Positions 18,783-27,215 of a stretch of DNA of 64,000 bases are shown one piece after another (position 1 is the first letter of the stretch; the number at the start of each line of letters is the position of its first letter). This DNA is from Tissierella sp. MB52-C2 (GTDB lineage Bacteria > Bacillota > Clostridia > Tissierellales > Tissierellaceae): the NCBI RefSeq assembly GCF_030931715.1, contig NZ_CP133261.1, forward strand, positions 1,178,001-1,242,000, read 5' to 3'. The position numbers were made by a program, and so were the translations under genes. The notes beneath the pieces were generated by a model, which had not been told where the DNA came from, searched no databases, and saw nothing but the letters and a program-made list of their open reading frames with translations.

Positions 18783-19148
18783 ATGGACAAATATACAAAA
18801 GAAGAATTGGTAGAAACATTACGAGTTGTAACTTCAACTATCAGTAAATGCGAAAAAATACAGCCAAAATTTGAGAAAGGTACCTCTCAACACATATTGC
18901 TCAAGAATAGGATAAAAGCCATGTATATTTCAAAATCACTAATAATAGATGAGAATGTTCTGGATAAATATACAAAAGAAGAGTTGATAGAGGCACTGCG
19001 CCCCGTATCTTCAATTATTAGCAAATGTGAAAAAGCACAGCTAAAATTTGCGGATGGGACCTCCCACCATACTCGCTTCAAGAACTTAATAAAAGCGATG
19101 TATATTTCAAAATCGTTAATAACAGATGAAATTAGTAAAAGAGGCTAA
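18783..19148 (+). CDS. Small protein made of two ~59-residue repeats
   Basis: 121 residues. Residues 2-59 and 61-118 are clear copies of one unit: both begin DKYTKEEL, share ISKCEK near the middle and end IKAMYISKSLI. The unit is helical and charged, without a signal peptide or membrane segment. GAGGTGAAATGCT precedes the ATG. No known family is recognised. Duplication within one short gene suggests a two-helix-bundle or dimer-like fold made as one chain. Confidence 0.75.
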   Translation: MDKYTKEELVETLRVVTSTISKCEKIQPKFEKGTSQHILLKNRIKAMYISKSLIIDENVLDKYTKEELIEALRPVSSIISKCEKAQLKFADGTSHHTRFKNLIKAMYISKSLITDEISKRG

Positions 19149-19282
19149 ACTTTTTTAGATTTAGTTAAGACGTATCATTTATATTTTGTTCATCTAGCAT
19201 ATTGTAAACAGGCTAAAGATTCAAAGGAAAGTTAAATGAAATAAATTATGCACTTTATCACAACAAACAAATTTAAAATATC

Positions 19283-19322
19283 AAAAGCACTGAGATATAA
19301 AAATCTTGGTGCTTTTGTTTTA
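19283..19322 (+). terminator. Intrinsic terminator
   Basis: AAAAGCACTGAGAT (19283-19296) pairs with ATCTTGGTGCTTTT (19303-19316) including two G-T pairs, followed by GTTTTATA. Near-copies occur at 47008 and 53203. Confidence 0.75.
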
Positions 19323-19458
19323 TATAAATTAAATATATAAATTAAAAGAACAAAGTATTCAGTCAACTTATAATCTATAGACTTCATTTTTTTATCAAAA
19401 GATACTTGACTCCAACCTAAGGTAAGAGTTTATACTTAATTGTGAGGTGATGTTAAGT

Positions 19459-19698
19459 GGCATATACAGGTAGATTCCTTAAAAAAATGGTGTAAGTGTC
19501 AATGAAAAAAGTGTATTAGCTGCAATTGAAAAGCATATTTAGTACATACAAAAATATATGAATATTGATTCAGAAGGTTTCACAGCTCAAACTCGATTTT
19601 TAATGACTGAGGATTTTCATAGACAAATGCTTGAAGGACAACAGACAGGTTTAAGCTATTATATTTGTTTTGCAGCAGAAAACTATGCAAAACAATAA
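19459..19698 (+). pseudogene. Decayed gene fragment, unidentified (possibly TipAS-like)
   Basis: Starts GTG-GCA-TAT behind GAGGTGATGTTAA. A one-base shift in an A tract near 19480 and a TAG near 19540 break a frame that otherwise reads through NEKSVLAAIEKHI, YIQKYMNIDSEGFTAQTRFL and YYICFAAENYAKQ to TAA 19698. The spacing of F, G and GL residues near the end vaguely recalls TipAS-type effector domains, but this is weak. Confidence 0.45.
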
Positions 19699-19775
19699 AG
19701 AACCCCTATATAGAATGAAACCTGTTGTAAGAGTTACGATGATTTTATAAAAAATAAAATAAGTGATAGATTCTA

Positions 19776-19837
19776 TTGACAAAGCTTTGTTGTCATGATA
19801 CTCTATGACTATAAATACAAATATAGTCATAGAGTAT
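19776..19837 (+). promoter_or_regulatory. Promoter with a perfect 16-bp palindromic operator for the TetR gene
   Basis: TTGACA (19776-19781) lies 17 bp before a weak -10 TACTCT. The palindrome ATACTCTATGACTATA (19798-19813) / TATAGTCATAGAGTAT (19822-19837) is perfect, with an 8-bp spacer. It covers the -10 and ends at the GGAGGTG ribosome site of the following TetR gene, as expected for an autoregulatory operator. Confidence 0.85.
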
Positions 19838-19848
19838 GGAGGTGAATT

Positions 19849-20460
19849 ATGGCAACTGCATTTAGTGATAATGAAAAAGAATTGATAAGAAAAAAGTTAA
19901 ATGAGGTAGCACAAGTATGTCTATGGAAGTATGGGGTAAGGAAAACTACCGTTGACCAGATTGTTCAAATGGCTGGTATATCAAAGGGGTCCTTTTATAA
20001 CTTTTATGCTTCAAAGGAAATTTTATTTTTCACAGTATTAGAGGAGTATCAAAAGTCTATTATTGATGAATTAGCTGGTAAACTTCAAGAAGAATATATA
20101 GGAATTGATAAATTCGCAGAGTTGATTTATGAACTCTATCAAAATGTAAGGCAATCTTTTATTATGAATATAATTCAAAATCAAGAATTTGAATATCTTA
20201 TTAGGAAATTACCTAAGGAACTTATTATTAATCACCATTCATTGGATGATACACTCACAAAAAAGATTTTTTCCCATATAAAGATTAAAGATAATATAAA
20301 TATAGACGTTGTCACTGCTTCATTAAGAGCAATTTTCATGAGTATGATATATATTGAAGAAATTGGGGAGAAAGATTTTGATGAAGTACTGAGGCTTTTG
20401 ATAAGAGGTCTTGCCCTGCAAATAATTGAGGAGGATTATAACAATGACCGAAATTATTAA
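19849..20460 (+). CDS. TetR-family transcriptional repressor
   Basis: 203 residues with a TetR N-terminal HTH (TTVDQIVQMAGISKGSFYNFYASKEILFF, residues ~32-60) and a variable helical ligand domain. Its 3' end overlaps the start of the ABC ATPase gene by 17 bp, so it is the first gene of an exporter operon that it very likely represses through the palindrome just upstream. Confidence 0.92.
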   Translation: MATAFSDNEKELIRKKLNEVAQVCLWKYGVRKTTVDQIVQMAGISKGSFYNFYASKEILFFTVLEEYQKSIIDELAGKLQEEYIGIDKFAELIYELYQNVRQSFIMNIIQNQEFEYLIRKLPKELIINHHSLDDTLTKKIFSHIKIKDNINIDVVTASLRAIFMSMIYIEEIGEKDFDEVLRLLIRGLALQIIEEDYNNDRNY

Positions 20461-21382
20461 TACTACTAATTTAACAAAAACTTATGGAGAAATTCATGCT
20501 GTTGACAATTTGAACTTATCTGTTAAACAGGGAGAGATATTTGGATTCCTAGGGTTAAATGGTGCGGGGAAGACTACTACAATAAGAATGTTATTAGGCA
20601 TGATTGCTCCCACATCAGGTCAATGTTATCTTCAAGGTAAAAAGGTAAGTGCAGGCAATATAAATACTTGGTATGATGTAGGCTACATCGTCGAAACACC
20701 ATATTCATATCCTGAGTTAACAGTAAGAGAAAATTTAGAAATTGTTCGTAAATTAAGAGGTATTAAGGATAAAAGTTGTGTTAATTGGATTATAAAGAAG
20801 CTAAAATTAGAAGAATATGCATCGAAGAAAGCTAAGTATCTTTCTCTAGGGAATGCACAAAGGCTTGGTATAGCAAAGGCAATTATCCATAAACCTAAGA
20901 TTTTAATACTTGATGAGCCTACAAACGGATTAGATCCTGCTGGTATTGTTGAAGTTCGTCAGCTGCTAATGGATTTAGCAAAAAACTCAGATGTAACAGT
21001 ACTTGTCTCTAGTCATAAATTAGATGAAATATCAAGGATTGCTACAAATATAGCTATAATACATGATGGAAAACTAATTAAGGAGATAAATGGAGAACAA
21101 CTTGAAAATCAGTTAAAGAAATCATTAATATTAGACGGAAGAGATAGAATTGCTATGAAATTAATTCTTTCTAAAGCTGGATACAAAGTATATGCTCAAG
21201 ATAGAGGTTTAACTGAGGAAATTCTTGCTTTACAAATTCATGATGAAAATGCTGTAAACAACCCTGAGGAAGTTGCTACATTACTTGTAAATGCAGGACT
21301 CCCTCCAACACTACTAAAAGTTGAGAAGGAAGATTTAGAAATGTATTTCCTAAGAACTATCAAAGAAATTGGAGGGATTTAA
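20444..21382 (+). CDS. ABC transporter ATP-binding protein (ABC-2 exporter)
   Basis: 312 residues from ATG 20444, which has GAGGAGG nine bases before it. Walker A GLNGAGKTTT near residue 40, signature LSLGNAQRLGIAKA, an unusual variant in which the classic LSGGQ reads LSLGN, and Walker B ILILDEPTNGLDP. The layout matches drug, lantibiotic or bacteriocin exporter ATPases. It pairs with the permease whose ribosome site is inside its last codons. The TetR neighbour implies induction by the exported compound. Confidence 0.92.
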   Translation: MTEIINTTNLTKTYGEIHAVDNLNLSVKQGEIFGFLGLNGAGKTTTIRMLLGMIAPTSGQCYLQGKKVSAGNINTWYDVGYIVETPYSYPELTVRENLEIVRKLRGIKDKSCVNWIIKKLKLEEYASKKAKYLSLGNAQRLGIAKAIIHKPKILILDEPTNGLDPAGIVEVRQLLMDLAKNSDVTVLVSSHKLDEISRIATNIAIIHDGKLIKEINGEQLENQLKKSLILDGRDRIAMKLILSKAGYKVYAQDRGLTEEILALQIHDENAVNNPEEVATLLVNAGLPPTLLKVEKEDLEMYFLRTIKEIGGI

Positions 21383-21383
21383 A

Positions 21384-22166
21384 GTGAATGAAATAAAAAC
21401 TTGCGTTTCAATAGAAGGAAAAAAACTTTTTTATTCTAAAGTTCCTTTAATAACCATGCTTGTACTTATGATAGTACCATTCATCGGAGGATTTTTTATG
21501 TTTGTTTTAAAAGATCCTGGCTTAGCGCAAAAATTGGGTTTTATTTCTGCAAAGGCACATATTATGGGTACTGCTGATTGGCCTTCTTACTTTGGCCTTC
21601 TTGCACAAGCAATTGCTATTGGTGGGTTAGTAGTATTCGGGTTTGTTACAAGTTGGGTTTTTGGTAGAGAATATTCAGATAGAACTATAAAGGACTTATT
21701 AGCGTTGCCAATATCTCGAAATATAATTGTGTTTTCTAAATTCATTGTGACAGTTTTATGGTGTTTAATACTTTCTATATTTGTATTAGTTTTAGGTTTC
21801 ATTGTTGGAAAAGTGGTTGATATACCTGGTTGGTCATCTGACATAATTATACAGGGTACTTTGATTTTTATTGTTTGTTCTATACTTACCATACTACTAT
21901 CTACACCAGTGGCTTTTTTAGCTAGTGTTGGGCGTGGGTATCTATCACCACTTGGATTTATGGTGTTTACTATTGTGTTAGCACAAATCATTGCTGTAGC
22001 AGGTTATGGACAATTTTTCCCATGGTCTATTCCTGCACTTATAAGTGGTGCTGCTGGAAGCGATAGTTCTATGATTGAATGTATTAGCATTATTATTGTA
22101 CTTTTAACAAGTATATTGGGGCTAGTGGGCACTATGTTATGGTGGAGATATGCTGATCAAAGTTAG
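21384..22166 (+). CDS. ABC-2 type permease
   Basis: 260 residues from GTG 21384 (GGAGGG at 21371-21376, 7-base spacing; the upstream TTG lies in the ATPase gene's last codons). About six membrane segments; the motif FVTSWVFGREYSDRTIKDLLALPISR (near residue 90) is typical of ABC-2 permeases of the lantibiotic-immunity or NatB type. It forms the membrane part of the exporter encoded with the ATPase upstream. Confidence 0.9.
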   Translation: MNEIKTCVSIEGKKLFYSKVPLITMLVLMIVPFIGGFFMFVLKDPGLAQKLGFISAKAHIMGTADWPSYFGLLAQAIAIGGLVVFGFVTSWVFGREYSDRTIKDLLALPISRNIIVFSKFIVTVLWCLILSIFVLVLGFIVGKVVDIPGWSSDIIIQGTLIFIVCSILTILLSTPVAFLASVGRGYLSPLGFMVFTIVLAQIIAVAGYGQFFPWSIPALISGAAGSDSSMIECISIIIVLLTSILGLVGTMLWWRYADQS

Positions 22167-22490
22167 AAAGATAGAATAAACTTAAATTAGCAATTATTAT
22201 ATACGTAAATTCTAATTTATAATTAAAATTATAGAACATATATTTATATCAATATAAACAAAAACATTGAGAAAAACATTAAATACTTTATATATGCTAC
22301 ATCATTAAAAATAATAGAGAAAAATAATTGCAAGTGTTGATAGTTGGATTTAAAATGAAAGAAGGGATTTAAATGTAATAAATAAAAGTAGTTATAAAAT
22401 TCTTGATAAATCATGCTATAATAATATTAGGTAATGAATATAAGTAGAATAATGTGTAATAAATAAAACTTATATTGATGGAGTGTTATT
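22167..22490. other. Non-coding interval after the exporter
   Basis: AT-rich sequence without a gene. No convincing hairpin terminator; a -10-like TATAATAATATT near 22420 may serve the small ORF at 22491. Confidence 0.4.
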
Positions 22491-22583
22491 ATGGATGTAG
22501 TAATAACTATTTGTATATTTATATTGGGCATTGGTATGCTTATTAAAGGGATAACAGAAATTAAGAAGAATACTAAAAGATAG
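22491..22583 (+). CDS. 30-residue single-pass membrane microprotein
   Basis: ATG 22491 follows GATGGAGTG with proper spacing. Residues 3-20 (VVITICIFILGIGMLIKG) form a membrane helix followed by a lysine-rich tail (EIKKNTKR). It is too short for family assignment. It lies just upstream of a second small membrane protein gene. Confidence 0.5.
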   Translation: MDVVITICIFILGIGMLIKGITEIKKNTKR

Positions 22584-22632
22584 AGTGAATGTTTAAATTA
22601 GTGATTTCCATATTTGAAAGTGGGGATAGTAA

Positions 22633-23079
22633 ATGGAAAATCAAATAGTAATATGTTTTTTATTGTTATTATGTTTTGTTTCTGGTAGTGCCTATAATTT
22701 TAGAATACGCAAACAATGTATTTATCGAGTAAGATTGACAAGGCTAAGGATTATTACTTTAATAATTGCATCTTTAATATTTTGCGGTATAGCCTATATT
22801 GGTGGTAACTCATGGGATAACTATCTAATTGCATTTTCAGCAATTGTATTTATTATATCTGGAGTTGTAGCAGAGGGAATTCATGAAAGAGGGATTTATT
22901 ACCAGAATGGTAGAGGTCTTTTAGTACGATTGGGAAAGTGGGAAGACATAAAAGATGTAAAATTTGATATAAATAAAGATAAACTGAAAAGTTTTAAAAT
23001 CAATACCCTGACAATATTTGCAAATCAGTATTATAGTTCAGAAGATATTGATAAAATTAATAAATACATAGAAAAATAG
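22633..23079 (+). CDS. Hypothetical membrane protein
   Basis: 148 residues. Membrane helices at about 5-20, 36-53 and 60-80, then a soluble C-terminal part (IHERGIYYQNGRGLLVRLGKWEDIKDVKFD) with the look of a short beta-rich, PH-like bacterial domain (inference). The ATG follows AAGTGGGG. Not recognised beyond this; similar small proteins occur in clostridial accessory regions. Confidence 0.65.
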   Translation: MENQIVICFLLLLCFVSGSAYNFRIRKQCIYRVRLTRLRIITLIIASLIFCGIAYIGGNSWDNYLIAFSAIVFIISGVVAEGIHERGIYYQNGRGLLVRLGKWEDIKDVKFDINKDKLKSFKINTLTIFANQYYSSEDIDKINKYIEK

Positions 23080-23166
23080 TTGCATTTTTCCCTACCGAAA
23101 TAAACAAGAATATAAGACGATATATAAGTCATTAAAACAAATTTATCTAAAAAAGGGGTAAGAAAA

Positions 23167-23916
23167 ATATTAATTAAAAGAACAATATTAATTGTAGTCA
23201 CTTTATTTATAACAATAATATTTCTAAAGCTATTTAATCTAGGACCAATCTTATCGTGGGTTCTTACAGTTATAGTAGTTAGTTTTGGATATATTATATA
23301 TGCAAACATAAGACAAAGAAATAGATACAATCTTTTAGAACAGAATTTAGATCCAGAAGCTTTTATTAAAGCGACAGAAGATCAAATAAAAATAGTCGGT
23401 AAAAACAAACGAGCAAATGCAATGTTAAAGGCTGATTTAATTGTAGGATTATTGAGTATGAGGAAATATGAAGATGCTTGGGATATATTAAATGAGATTG
23501 ATATAAAATATCTTCCGAAATGGGATGGGTCACTTTTGATTTACTATAATAATGAAATGAGTTTGTATTTTAACACTGGGGAAATAGATAAAGCTAAAGA
23601 AATATATGAAACTAAAATAAAAAGTTATCCAATTAAGATATTAAACGAAAGCTTAACCATGGATTTAATCCTAGCAAATAAAAGCTTTTATGAGAAAGAA
23701 TATAATTCTAGTAAGGAGCTTTTTAGTAAAGTATTACAAAACAATAAAAGCAAAAGATTAAAACTTGAATTCTATTATATATTGGCAAATATAGCTGAAC
23801 AAGAAGGAAATATAGAGGAAGCTATACAAAAATATAAGACAGTAGCAGAGAAAGGAAATAAACTCTATTCAGCTTATCTTGCAAGAGAAAAATTAAAGAC
23901 ATTATCAATAAGTTAA
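23167..23916 (+). CDS. Membrane-anchored TPR-like protein with non-standard start
   Basis: The frame is open from 23127 to TAA 23916, but the first ATG is at 23422, inside a well-structured protein. Upstream in frame are two hydrophobic helices (TILIVVTLFITIIFL and WVLTVIVVSFGYIIY), then helical repeats of TPR type (AWDILNEID, AKEIYETKI, EEAIQKYKTVAEKG). AAAAGGGG at 23151-23158 is ideally placed for ATA at 23167 (ATA-TTA-ATT-AAA), so initiation at AUA or a lost ATG (G to A) is inferred. Starting at 23422 would leave 164 residues without the anchor. Confidence 0.6.
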   Translation: MLIKRTILIVVTLFITIIFLKLFNLGPILSWVLTVIVVSFGYIIYANIRQRNRYNLLEQNLDPEAFIKATEDQIKIVGKNKRANAMLKADLIVGLLSMRKYEDAWDILNEIDIKYLPKWDGSLLIYYNNEMSLYFNTGEIDKAKEIYETKIKSYPIKILNESLTMDLILANKSFYEKEYNSSKELFSKVLQNNKSKRLKLEFYYILANIAEQEGNIEEAIQKYKTVAEKGNKLYSAYLAREKLKTLSIS

Positions 23917-24201
23917 TTAGAACGGAAGGAAATTTATAAGTTTGAAATTTGTAATACTTAATACAATCCGAAGTAAAGATTTAAGAATTATATTAAAGGT
24001 AAAAGGATAATGTTTGAATTAACATTTATTTATACAGAATAATAATAGAAAGAAGTATTTTAAAAATAGTGTAAATAGATTTAATATATATGTAATAAGG
24101 CCAAATTATGACTTATCTGAAAGAGAACTTTTACCAGAAGAGAAAAAATAGACATAAAGATAAATCTAAAAAATAAAACAAGGTGGTGAATTAACGGAAA
24201 T
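23917..24201. other. Interval without a recognisable gene
   Basis: A short frame ending NYDLSERELLPEEKK before TAG at ~24150 may be the tail of a decayed gene; it has no start and no ribosome site. Confidence 0.35.
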
Positions 24202-24507
24202 ATGGATAGAAATATAATAATACTAATTATATTAGGAGTATATATGTTGATAAATGGAAGTATAAGTAATTTGAATAGAAAAATAGATAAGTTAAATAAA
24301 AGACTAGATAAATTATTGGAACATAGTGATTTAGCTGTAGTAGAAACAGTGGATAAAGAACTTGAAGAAAAATTAATTCAACTTTTAAAAGAAGGCAAAA
24401 AAGTAAAAGCCGTAAAAACTTTAAGAGATGAAATAGATATGGATCTAATTGATGCAAAAGAATATATAGATGGATTAGATGAAACTTTAAAGAAAATCTT
24501 TCCATAG
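24202..24507 (+). CDS. Small membrane protein with L7/L12-like C-terminal helices
   Basis: 101 residues: one N-terminal membrane helix (IIILIILGVYMLING, 5-19), a coiled-coil stretch (SNLNRKIDKLNKRLDKLL, 22-39), then a domain (EEKLIQLLKEGKKVKAVKTL...DAKEYIDGL) resembling the C-terminal domain of ribosomal protein bL12. AGGTGG is 15 bp before the ATG, so the start is not certain. Such membrane-anchored L12-like proteins are scattered in Firmicutes and uncharacterised. Confidence 0.6.
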   Translation: MDRNIIILIILGVYMLINGSISNLNRKIDKLNKRLDKLLEHSDLAVVETVDKELEEKLIQLLKEGKKVKAVKTLRDEIDMDLIDAKEYIDGLDETLKKIFP

Positions 24508-24652
24508 ATTGTTAGAAGATGAATGTTTTTTTGCTTAAAGCTAAAAGACATAGGTATTTAGCTGAAACCAAGGTGGTATTTTGGCAGAGGCCTAGCCTTT
24601 ACCCTTGATGAGGATAGATATTTATGTCTAATAAAGGGAGGGAGAAACATTA

Positions 24653-24715
24653 AAATATAGATAATCTAAGAAAAGAGAATATTCGTGAGTTTCTGTCCAA
24701 TATTAAGGAGTCAAT
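24653..24715. repeat. Left arm of a long inverted repeat flanking the two-component system
   Basis: Its reverse complement aligns with 26879-26943 over about 63 bp with roughly eight differences; the core ACTCACGAAT and CTTAGATTA parts are identical. The pair encloses the histidine kinase and LytTR regulator genes. Confidence 0.8.
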
Positions 24716-24726
24716 CCCCATAGTTT

Positions 24727-26079
24727 CTAATTTTCATCATCTATGTTTTCTATTGGTATGTATATATTTATTATAAAGCTATTCTCATTATATTTAATGT
24801 TTAATTCTCCATTGTATTTTTTTATTGAAGATTTTATACTTTCTATTCCAAGCCCATGAAAAAACTTGTCCTTTTTAGATGTAAAAAACTTGTTATCACT
24901 TTCTAATACTTTATTTCTCTTACTATTTTCACATTTAAGTACATAGTAACCATTTACAATGGTACTCTTTAGCGATATATATTTTCTTATACTATCATCA
25001 ACTTTGTCACAAGCCTCTATTGCATTATCTATAATATTTACAAATATACTACTTATATCAATCATCTCTATAAAATCACATTTTCTAAAATCTATTCCAA
25101 CAATAAACTCTATACTATTTTTAAAACAGTATTCGCCTTTTTCACGTAATATTATATCCAAAAGTACATTTCCAGTATTATAAATATTTATATTGCTTCT
25201 TACTTCATCTTCTATACTTTCAATATATTTATTTACATCTCCACTATTGTCCTTTAAAGATTTAATATTTTCTATATGGCCATTCATATCATGATATATT
25301 TGCTTCATTTTATCCTGGGAATTTTTTATCATCAAATAATACTTATATTGCATATTTAATTTTTCATTTATAAAACTCATTTTTGCCTTCTCTTTTTCAG
25401 ACTTTATTACCTTTATAAGTAGTGATATCAAAATTATTGTTATAGTGAATAATATGTATGGAAATATCCATTCCATATATAATGAAAATCGTAATGTATC
25501 AACACTATATTCATATTCTAAATTGTTTGCTGTAATTATTTTATATAAATCAAACATTTTTGTGGTTGCTATATTTAAGAATATAAATACAATTACATTA
25601 ATCATCAATATTAACAATATATAGATATAATATCTTTTCTTATTGTATTTATCTTTTAATATATCAAAGTAATGTATAAAAAAGCACATAATGAAAAAGT
25701 TTACTAACAAATTTAACTCAAGTATATAATTATGTAAAACCTTTAGAGAAAATTCTAAAATCCAATAAACAGTAGAACCCATAAGAATATAGGATAAACT
25801 ATATGTTATAGAGTAAATTATTGATTTTTTAAGATAGATATTATATCCTATTCTGCAAATAGAGAATAACCCTAGGTTTATAATAAATAATACATATGGA
25901 ATTATATTTCCAAAAGGTAATCCAATTACAATTAATATAACAGATACTATAAAAATAAATATCATTCTTATATCAAATTTCATATTGTTTTTATAACCAT
26001 TTTTCTTTAACAATAATAAAAAACTGATTATAAGAATACCTGCATTTATCATTAATAATATCTTATAATAATCTAACAT
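24727..26079 (-). CDS. AgrC-like sensor histidine kinase (GHKL type)
   Basis: 450 residues. The first ~225 residues contain about six membrane helices forming the sensor. A cytoplasmic kinase follows, with the atypical AgrC-type phospho-acceptor box YHDMNGHIENI (near residue 262), N box FVNIIDNAIEACDK (~350) and the glycine box HGLGIESI. Such kinases sense peptides or membrane stress and phosphorylate LytTR regulators. It overlaps the upstream regulator gene by 7 bp, so they are one operon. No AgrB/AgrD pair is seen here. Confidence 0.9.
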   Translation of the reverse strand: MLDYYKILLMINAGILIISFLLLLKKNGYKNNMKFDIRMIFIFIVSVILIVIGLPFGNIIPYVLFIINLGLFSICRIGYNIYLKKSIIYSITYSLSYILMGSTVYWILEFSLKVLHNYILELNLLVNFFIMCFFIHYFDILKDKYNKKRYYIYILLILMINVIVFIFLNIATTKMFDLYKIITANNLEYEYSVDTLRFSLYMEWIFPYILFTITIILISLLIKVIKSEKEKAKMSFINEKLNMQYKYYLMIKNSQDKMKQIYHDMNGHIENIKSLKDNSGDVNKYIESIEDEVRSNINIYNTGNVLLDIILREKGEYCFKNSIEFIVGIDFRKCDFIEMIDISSIFVNIIDNAIEACDKVDDSIRKYISLKSTIVNGYYVLKCENSKRNKVLESDNKFFTSKKDKFFHGLGIESIKSSIKKYNGELNIKYNENSFIINIYIPIENIDDEN

Positions 26080-26783
26080 AATTTATCTCCAATCAAATCA
26101 AAAAACTTTTCTTTTGTTTCTTTAAATCTATATCTACTTATAGGAATTTCTTCTTTGTTTTCCAAAATAGCTATATATTGTTTTATAGTTCTTATATATT
26201 CTAAATTTACTAAATAGCTTTTGTGGCATCTAAAAAACCTTGGGCTATTTATCTCTTTTTCAATCCCATTCATCGTTCCTTTTATATTATAAGCTTTATC
26301 TAGTTTATGTATGGTTAAATCTTCCTTTTGAATTTCTATATATGTGATTTCGCTTGTATCTATTTTTATTTTCTGTCCTTGCTCATTTATAATAATATAT
26401 TTATTTCTTAAATTAATTTCTTCTATACACTTTGACACATTTATCTTTAGATCTTCATATTTTATTGGCTTTAACAAATATCTATAAGCTCTTACTTCAT
26501 AGCCTTCCAATACATATTCTACTAAAGATGTTATAAAGATTATTTCTACTTTTTCATCTATTTCTCTTATTTTTCTTGCTGTATCCATTCCATTTAACCC
26601 TTCCATTTGTATATCCAATAAAATCAAATCCATACTATCCGAATAATTCTCTAATAATTCTTCTCCAGATGAAAACACTTCTACACTAAACAATATATCC
26701 ATATCTTTAAATATATTATTTAAATATTCTAGTAGTAATTCTTGTTCAGTTTTTTCATCTTCACAGATACATATATTTATCAA
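26073..26783 (-). CDS. LytTR-family response regulator
   Basis: 236 residues if started at TTG 26783-26781, where the receiver begins (INICICEDE) and GGGGTG lies five bases upstream; an in-frame ATG at 26801 would add six residues. Phospho-acceptor Asp in LILLDIQMEG near residue 57. From ~140 a LytTR DNA-binding domain (ITYIEIQKEDLTIHKL, RFFRCHKSYLVNLEYI). LytTR regulators bind 9-bp repeats 12-13 bp apart; such a pair lies at 27090-27119 in front of the divergent ABC permease. Confidence 0.9.
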   Translation of the reverse strand: MINICICEDEKTEQELLLEYLNNIFKDMDILFSVEVFSSGEELLENYSDSMDLILLDIQMEGLNGMDTARKIREIDEKVEIIFITSLVEYVLEGYEVRAYRYLLKPIKYEDLKINVSKCIEEINLRNKYIIINEQGQKIKIDTSEITYIEIQKEDLTIHKLDKAYNIKGTMNGIEKEINSPRFFRCHKSYLVNLEYIRTIKQYIAILENKEEIPISRYRFKETKEKFFDLIGDKLC

Positions 26784-26878
26784 AATCTCACCCCAAACCA
26801 TATATTGTTTTTTATCAGCATTGTATATATTTTTAGATTAGCTATCAATCTATTCATATATCTAATTGTGGATAGCAG

Positions 26879-26943
26879 ATTAACCCCTTAATATTGGACA
26901 AAACTCACGAATACTTTCTTTTTCTTAGATTACCTATACTTTT
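26879..26943. repeat. Right arm of the long inverted repeat
   Basis: Partner of 24653-24715. On the minus strand a short frame (DIVSGAVTRLVSESKSSSKTKSIGNLRKRKYS, given here only by its ends DIVSG and RKRKYS) stops inside it, so this arm may be the 3' end of a lost gene. Confidence 0.75.
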
Positions 26944-27089
26944 GGTCTTACTAGATGATTTTGATTCACTAACCAATCTTGTAACTGCGCCTGAAACAAT
27001 ATCATATTTTCTCACTATTAAAGATACAGATTATATTTTACTACAATCGTGTGGGATTGTCCAAAACGGTTAGGGGGCTAAATAGTATG

Positions 27090-27130
27090 CTAGTTGTCGG
27101 TTTAAAACTACTAGTTGTCCAGTTTATATT
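27090..27130 (+). promoter_or_regulatory. Candidate LytTR operator and promoter for the ABC permease
   Basis: Two identical 9-bp direct repeats CTAGTTGTC (27090-27098 and 27111-27119) are separated by exactly 12 bp and have a GTT core at the position expected for AgrA-type sites, although the outer bases deviate from the AgrA consensus. A -10-like TATATT follows at 27125. The regulator is encoded divergently 300 bp away. Confidence 0.65.
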
Positions 27131-27150
27131 GAAAATAGAAATTTAAAATG

Positions 27151-27182
27151 CTATCTTTGAGTCAAACAAGATAGTTTTTTAT
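27151..27182 (+). terminator. Hairpin terminator between promoter and permease gene
   Basis: CTATCTT (27151-27157) pairs with AAGATAG (27168-27174), followed by TTTTTTATT. It lies downstream of the putative promoter and 40 bp before the permease start, so it could act as an attenuator. Confidence 0.6.
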
Positions 27183-27215
27183 TGGAAAAATTGATATGAA
27201 AGAGGTAGGTAGACT

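Noticed and set aside
24545-24650. T-box-like leader (AAGGTGGTATTTTGG)
   Set aside because: It lacks a specifier loop, a proper T-box consensus and a downstream amino-acid gene in the plus direction; the next gene is on the other strand.
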